From Iodobacter sp025352645 (GTDB lineage Bacteria; Pseudomonadota; Gammaproteobacteria; Burkholderiales; Chitinibacteraceae): a DNA stretch of 64,000 bases. Below are positions 61,084-64,000 of the stretch, piece after piece. The notes below the pieces were generated by a model. The model saw nothing but the letters and a program-made list of their open reading frames with translations, did not search any database and had not been told where the DNA came from. The DNA is taken from positions 87,811 to 151,810 of the forward strand of contig NZ_JAWQUO010000009.1 of the NCBI RefSeq assembly GCF_033446605.1. Direction: 5' to 3'. The translations under genes and the position numbers were made by a program. Numbering within the stretch: the first letter of the stretch is position 1; the number at the start of each line of letters is the position of its first letter.

Positions 61084-62388
61084 ATGTATTGGAAACGCTG
61101 GCTAGTACGCATAAAACACTTACCAGAGCGCAGCCGCGCCACGCTGGCACTCTGGTTTGGTGCTGCCTTAGTGGGCCTTGTAGCAGTTGTTCTGGCCAAG
61201 GCGGCTGATGGTGCCCTGGGCATATTCCATAGTCTTAGCCAGCGCTGGGCGTGGTGGCCTTTTTTTGCCTTACCCTTTGGTGGTATGGCCATACGCTGGC
61301 TGATGCAAAGAATTGGCAAGGGCTCTGAAGGCAGCGGTATTCCACAGGCGATGGCGGCATTGCAAGTAACCGATCAGCCCGCCATCATCCAGCAATTACT
61401 TAGCATCCGCATCGCCTGCGCCAAGTTTATTGCCGTGGTTGCTGGCCTTGGCTGTGGCTTTGTACTAGGCCGTGAAGGCCCAACGGTACAAATTGGCGCA
61501 AGTTTAATGTATGCCTGCCGACGCTTTATCCCACTATCTGATGCTGTATTTCGCCGCCAGTTGATTCTGGCAGGCGGCGCCGCTGGGATTGCTGCCGCGT
61601 TTAATACGCCACTCGCTGGGATTGTGTTTGCCTTTGAAGAGCTGGCGCGCTCAGTAGAAGAAAAAACCTCAGGAAAGCTATTAGGTGCAGTAATTTTAGC
61701 CGGTGTGGTTTCTTTGGCGATTCAGGGTGATTACACCTATTTTGGCCGTATCCATGTGCCAGGATTTAATTACAGCATTTTATGGCCAATGTTAATCGTG
61801 GCGGTAAGTGCTGGCTTGATTGGCGGCTTTTTTTCTTGGCTATGCGTGCATCAAGATCGCTGGTTGCCCGTAAAAGTAAGGATGTGGCGAGCAACTAGGC
61901 CCTATTTATTTATTGCAGCTTGCGGCTTTTTTATTGCCTGCATGGGGCTGGCAGCGCCCATTTTTGGCAGCGGAGCAGAAATCACCAGTGATGTGGTAAG
62001 TGGGCATGGCACGATGGCTTGGTACTTTTTGCCGCTGAAGTTTTTAGGCCTGCTATCCACGTTTCTAACCGGTTTGCCTGGAGGCATTTTTGCCCCATCG
62101 CTGTCTATGGGTGCAGGGGTGAGCAGCTGGTTTTTGCCATGGTTTGATAGCAGCATCCATATCAAACTGATCGCCATTGGAATGGCCGCCATGCTGGCCG
62201 CAGTCACACGAGCACCGCTGACCTCGGCTATTATTTTAATTGAGATGACTGATGGTCATACGATGGTGATTTCTATCTTGGCCGCTGCAATGATTTCATC
62301 CACTGTGGCACGCCTATTTGGCACCAATCTTTATCATGATTTGGCAGAAAAAGCCTTGCAGCGCTTGGCTCCACCCCCAACTACTTAA
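61084..62388 (+). CDS. clcA: CLC-family chloride channel/antiporter
   Basis: A 434-residue inner-membrane CLC protein. Selectivity motifs are GSGIPQ (Ser coordinating chloride), GREGPTVQIGA with the gating Glu, FNTPLAGIVFAFEEL, GLPGGIFAPSLSMGAG, and the conserved Tyr in TNLYHDLAEK. The position equivalent to the proton-transfer Glu (E203 in E. coli) appears as Glu in the AFEELAR region, suggesting Cl-/H+ exchange rather than a channel; this needs alignment. It starts 11 bases after queE. Confidence 0.9.
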   Translation: MYWKRWLVRIKHLPERSRATLALWFGAALVGLVAVVLAKAADGALGIFHSLSQRWAWWPFFALPFGGMAIRWLMQRIGKGSEGSGIPQAMAALQVTDQPAIIQQLLSIRIACAKFIAVVAGLGCGFVLGREGPTVQIGASLMYACRRFIPLSDAVFRRQLILAGGAAGIAAAFNTPLAGIVFAFEELARSVEEKTSGKLLGAVILAGVVSLAIQGDYTYFGRIHVPGFNYSILWPMLIVAVSAGLIGGFFSWLCVHQDRWLPVKVRMWRATRPYLFIAACGFFIACMGLAAPIFGSGAEITSDVVSGHGTMAWYFLPLKFLGLLSTFLTGLPGGIFAPSLSMGAGVSSWFLPWFDSSIHIKLIAIGMAAMLAAVTRAPLTSAIILIEMTDGHTMVISILAAAMISSTVARLFGTNLYHDLAEKALQRLAPPPTT

Positions 62389-62396
62389 GTGATCCT

Positions 62397-62798
62397 ATGC
62401 GCTATTTTCTAGCTGTATTTGCCTTGATGGCTACATTTGCTCAGGCAGAATCGACAGGCCCAGACGGGATGACAGCCGCTCAGCTGGGTGAGTTTTTAAA
62501 ATCACTACAAACGGCTGTTGCCAATGATAATGCCGCCAGCGTGGCTAAGCTGGCCCTCTTTCCCTTGCGAGTTAATCTGCCACATAAAAAAACACTGAAA
62601 GCACCGCAATTTATTGCGCAATATTCAAGCATTATCACCCCCAAAGTTAAAGCTGCTGTGCTGGCACAAACCACAGAAACCCTATTTCGTAATAGCAATG
62701 GTGCAATGATAGGCAATGGTGAGCTCTGGTTTTCTGGCATTTGCTTGAACAAAGAATGCAGCAAGCAAACCACCAAAATTATCGCCATCAATCCATAA
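62397..62798 (+). CDS. Uncharacterised exported protein (133 residues)
   Basis: No named family recognised. The signal peptide is about 1-18 (MRYFLAVFALMATFAQA). The mature part has an SVAKLALFPLRVNLPHKK segment, a repeat-free middle and two Cys near the end (GICLNKECSKQ) that may form a disulfide. The start is eight bases after clcA and queC follows 27 bases later, so it lies inside the queE-clcA-queC transcription unit. Confidence 0.75.
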   Translation: MRYFLAVFALMATFAQAESTGPDGMTAAQLGEFLKSLQTAVANDNAASVAKLALFPLRVNLPHKKTLKAPQFIAQYSSIITPKVKAAVLAQTTETLFRNSNGAMIGNGELWFSGICLNKECSKQTTKIIAINP

Positions 62799-62825
62799 AC
62801 AACATCTATTTAAATTGAAAATATC

Positions 62826-63509
62826 ATGACCAAAAAACCAGCTGTGATCTTACTATCTGGTGGCCTCGATTCCGCCACCTGCCTTGCCATTGCCAAAGCT
62901 GAAGGCTTTGCGCCCTATTGCCTGTCTTTTGATTACGGGCAAAAGCATAATGCCGAACTTAAAGCCGCCGCTCACGTGGCAGAAGCGCTGGGCGCAGTTG
63001 AGCACCGCATTCTGAAAATTGATTTAGCAGGCTTTGGCGGATCGGCACTCACCGATGCCAATATTGAAGTGCCAGTAGACGGCGGTAAGCCCGGCGAAAT
63101 CCCCGTGACCTATGTGCCCGCACGCAACACCGTACTGCTCTCTTACGCGCTGGCTTGGTCAGAAGTACTAAAAGCCGATGATATTTTTATTGGCGTTAAT
63201 GCCGTGGATTATTCAGGCTACCCAGATTGCCGCCCAGAATATATTGCATCTTTTCAAGCTATGGCAAGGCTCGCCACCAAGGTGGGAGTAGAAGGCTCAA
63301 AGCTCACCATCCACACCCCGCTACTGAAACTCACCAAGGCAGAAATCGCCCAAAAAGGCACCGAGCTAGGCGTGGATTACGCACTCACCGTGACCTGCTA
63401 CAAAGCCGACGACGACGGCCGCGCCTGCGGCGAATGCGAAGCCTGCCGCCTACGCAGCGCTGGTTTTGCCCATGCTGGGTTGACTGATCCGACACGGTAT
63501 CAAAAGTAA
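62826..63509 (+). CDS. queC: 7-cyano-7-deazaguanine synthase QueC
   Basis: An ATP-dependent enzyme converting 7-carboxy-7-deazaguanine to preQ0. 227 residues: PP-loop LLSGGLDSATCLAIA, SFDYGQKH, YVPARNTVLLSYALAW, VNAVDYSGYPDCRPEYI, and the zinc Cys cluster in TCYKADDDGRACGECEACRLR. The ribosome site is weak (TTGAAA). It supplies the step after QueE, so the two queuosine genes bracket clcA and the unknown exported protein. Confidence 0.96.
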   Translation: MTKKPAVILLSGGLDSATCLAIAKAEGFAPYCLSFDYGQKHNAELKAAAHVAEALGAVEHRILKIDLAGFGGSALTDANIEVPVDGGKPGEIPVTYVPARNTVLLSYALAWSEVLKADDIFIGVNAVDYSGYPDCRPEYIASFQAMARLATKVGVEGSKLTIHTPLLKLTKAEIAQKGTELGVDYALTVTCYKADDDGRACGECEACRLRSAGFAHAGLTDPTRYQK

Positions 63510-63583
63510 GGCTTGCTCGAAGCTTAGCTAGGCGACGGTGTTTGTCGATCGGCGATAGTGCAGTACGCCAGCAAGTAGACGTA

Positions 63584-63620
63584 AAAAAATCGGCTTCGTG
63601 CAAGCACGGAGCCGATTTAC
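63584..63620 (+). terminator. Terminator of queC
   Basis: AAATCGGCTTCGTG pairs with CACGGAGCCGATTT with one mismatch. It is preceded by AAAAA. It lies about 75 bases after the queC stop. Confidence 0.85.
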
Positions 63621-63676
63621 AAGAATGCTATACAAGTGGGTTTCACGGCATGTGCGTTAACCGAGCCTAAAAACAA

Positions 63677-63876
63677 TGCTTTTTAGTGCCTTCGGCACAT
63701 TGATTTAGGTGCGGGCGTCCCGCTGGACCTTCCTTTCTTGCGCGGCCAAGAAACGAAGCCAAAGAAGGCCGCCCCAGCCAGCACGAAGGCCCCTCACTGC
63801 GGATAACCGGCTCGGCGAAAAAGGCTGCTCGCTCGCTGCCTCGCTACCCCTTTTCCGAAACCCCGAGCCGCTTATT
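63677..63876. repeat. Dispersed repeat family R1, copy C (interrupted by an IS)
   Basis: It starts CTTTTTAGTGCCTTCGGCAC, then the CCTTCCTTTCTTG / CAAGAAACGAAGCCAAAGAAGG inverted repeat, CCCCTCACTGCGGA, GCTCGCTGCCTCGCTACCC and CCGAAACCCCGAGCCGCTT. The expected continuation GTTCCTCGCTC is replaced by insertion-element sequence from about 63877. It accounts for most of the 63510-63916 gap. Confidence 0.82.
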
Positions 63877-64000
63877 CGGTAATCCCCCCATTTTTAAGCG
63901 CACTTAAAAGTAGAGGTCAGGCATGTAATGCCAGTTTTTGTTTCGGGGTGATACCGCCCAATCCCATATGCGGACGTTCGTTATTGTAAGTCCAAAGCCA
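63877..64000 (-). mobile_element. IS3-family insertion sequence, one end (runs off the window)
   Basis: The R1 repeat is broken at about 63877 by CGGTAATCCCCCCATTTTTAAG, followed by the end of an IS3-type transposase gene on the minus strand. The outer boundary is inferred from where R1 similarity stops, so it may be off by a few bases. Confidence 0.8.
63917..64000 (-). CDS. IS3-family transposase OrfB, C-terminal 27 residues
   Basis: The visible codons read WLWTYNNERPHMGLGGITP then KQKLALHA and a stop. The YNxERPHxxLGxxTPxQ ending is characteristic of the rve-type integrase core in IS3-family OrfB. The rest lies outside the window, so whether the copy is intact is unknown. Confidence 0.92.
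   Translation of the reverse strand, partial: WLWTYNNERPHMGLGGITPKQKLALHA

Noticed and set aside
1..64000. CRISPR array, prophage or defence island
   Set aside because: No regularly spaced direct repeats, cas, phage structural, restriction or toxin-antitoxin genes are seen; the repeats present are dispersed hairpin families.

Overview
The window looks like a chromosomal segment of a Gram-negative betaproteobacterium. Order Neisseriales, near Iodobacter/Chitinibacter/Chromobacterium, is my best inference. Supporting features are a Chp-type twitching-motility cluster (pilGHIJ-pilL), System II cytochrome c assembly (ccsB-ccsA) beside a cytochrome c4, a DksA that keeps only one zinc-finger cysteine, a DUF3369 response regulator and a BPSS1780-type membrane protein. 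Most of it is ordinary core genome in compact operons. No phage, CRISPR array or recognisable defence island is visible.

Layout. 1-6000: catecholate siderophore genes (entB partial, entE, entC) and a CirA/IrgA-like TonB receptor, each leading gene preceded by a Fur box. 6200-9100: a TrpXYZ-like ABC importer. 9900-11200: hslU without hslV. 11400-14350: an orphan DUF3369 response regulator and ilvA. 14500-21200: a six-gene nucleoside salvage run nupC-deoC-deoA-deoB-cdd-udp, with dispersed repeats in four of its five gaps. 21600-27700: an inositol-monophosphatase-like enzyme, a phosphoketolase, and a Na+/H+ antiporter overlapping glyoxalase I. 27900-28300: three lysine tRNAs behind a near-consensus promoter. 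28400-38500: a DUF3617 protein and pilL-pilJ-pilI-pilH-pilG. 38800-43500: engB, divergent cytochrome c4, ccsB-ccsA. 43700-50800: an unknown protein, dgkA, a membrane protein, ackA, a lipoyl-domain-like protein lacking the lipoyl lysine, a small unknown gene, aroG, a Fur-family regulator, dksA and a small cytochrome c. 50900-60250: a TonB-like protein, ruvC, ruvA, a PAP2 phosphatase, ruvB and tolQRAB-pal-cpoB. 60400-63500: queE, a CLC chloride transporter, an unknown exported protein and queC. 63877-64000: the end of an IS3-family element inserted in a dispersed repeat.

Functional links. Salvaged nucleosides yield ribose and deoxyribose phosphates; the nearby phosphoketolase and the more distant acetate kinase could carry pentose phosphates to acetyl phosphate and ATP (inference). 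The siderophore genes and receptor form one iron-regulated unit. The Pil/Chp genes form a complete chemosensory core except that no CheR/CheB-like modifier is present.

The most unusual content is non-coding: at least six families of dispersed repeats. The largest is about 200-250 bp, has three copies here, starts with the same UUCG hairpin each time, and one copy is cut by the IS. The most unusual genes are the lipoyl/E3-binding protein without its lysine, hslU without hslV, and pilL with near-identical 34-residue tandem repeats.
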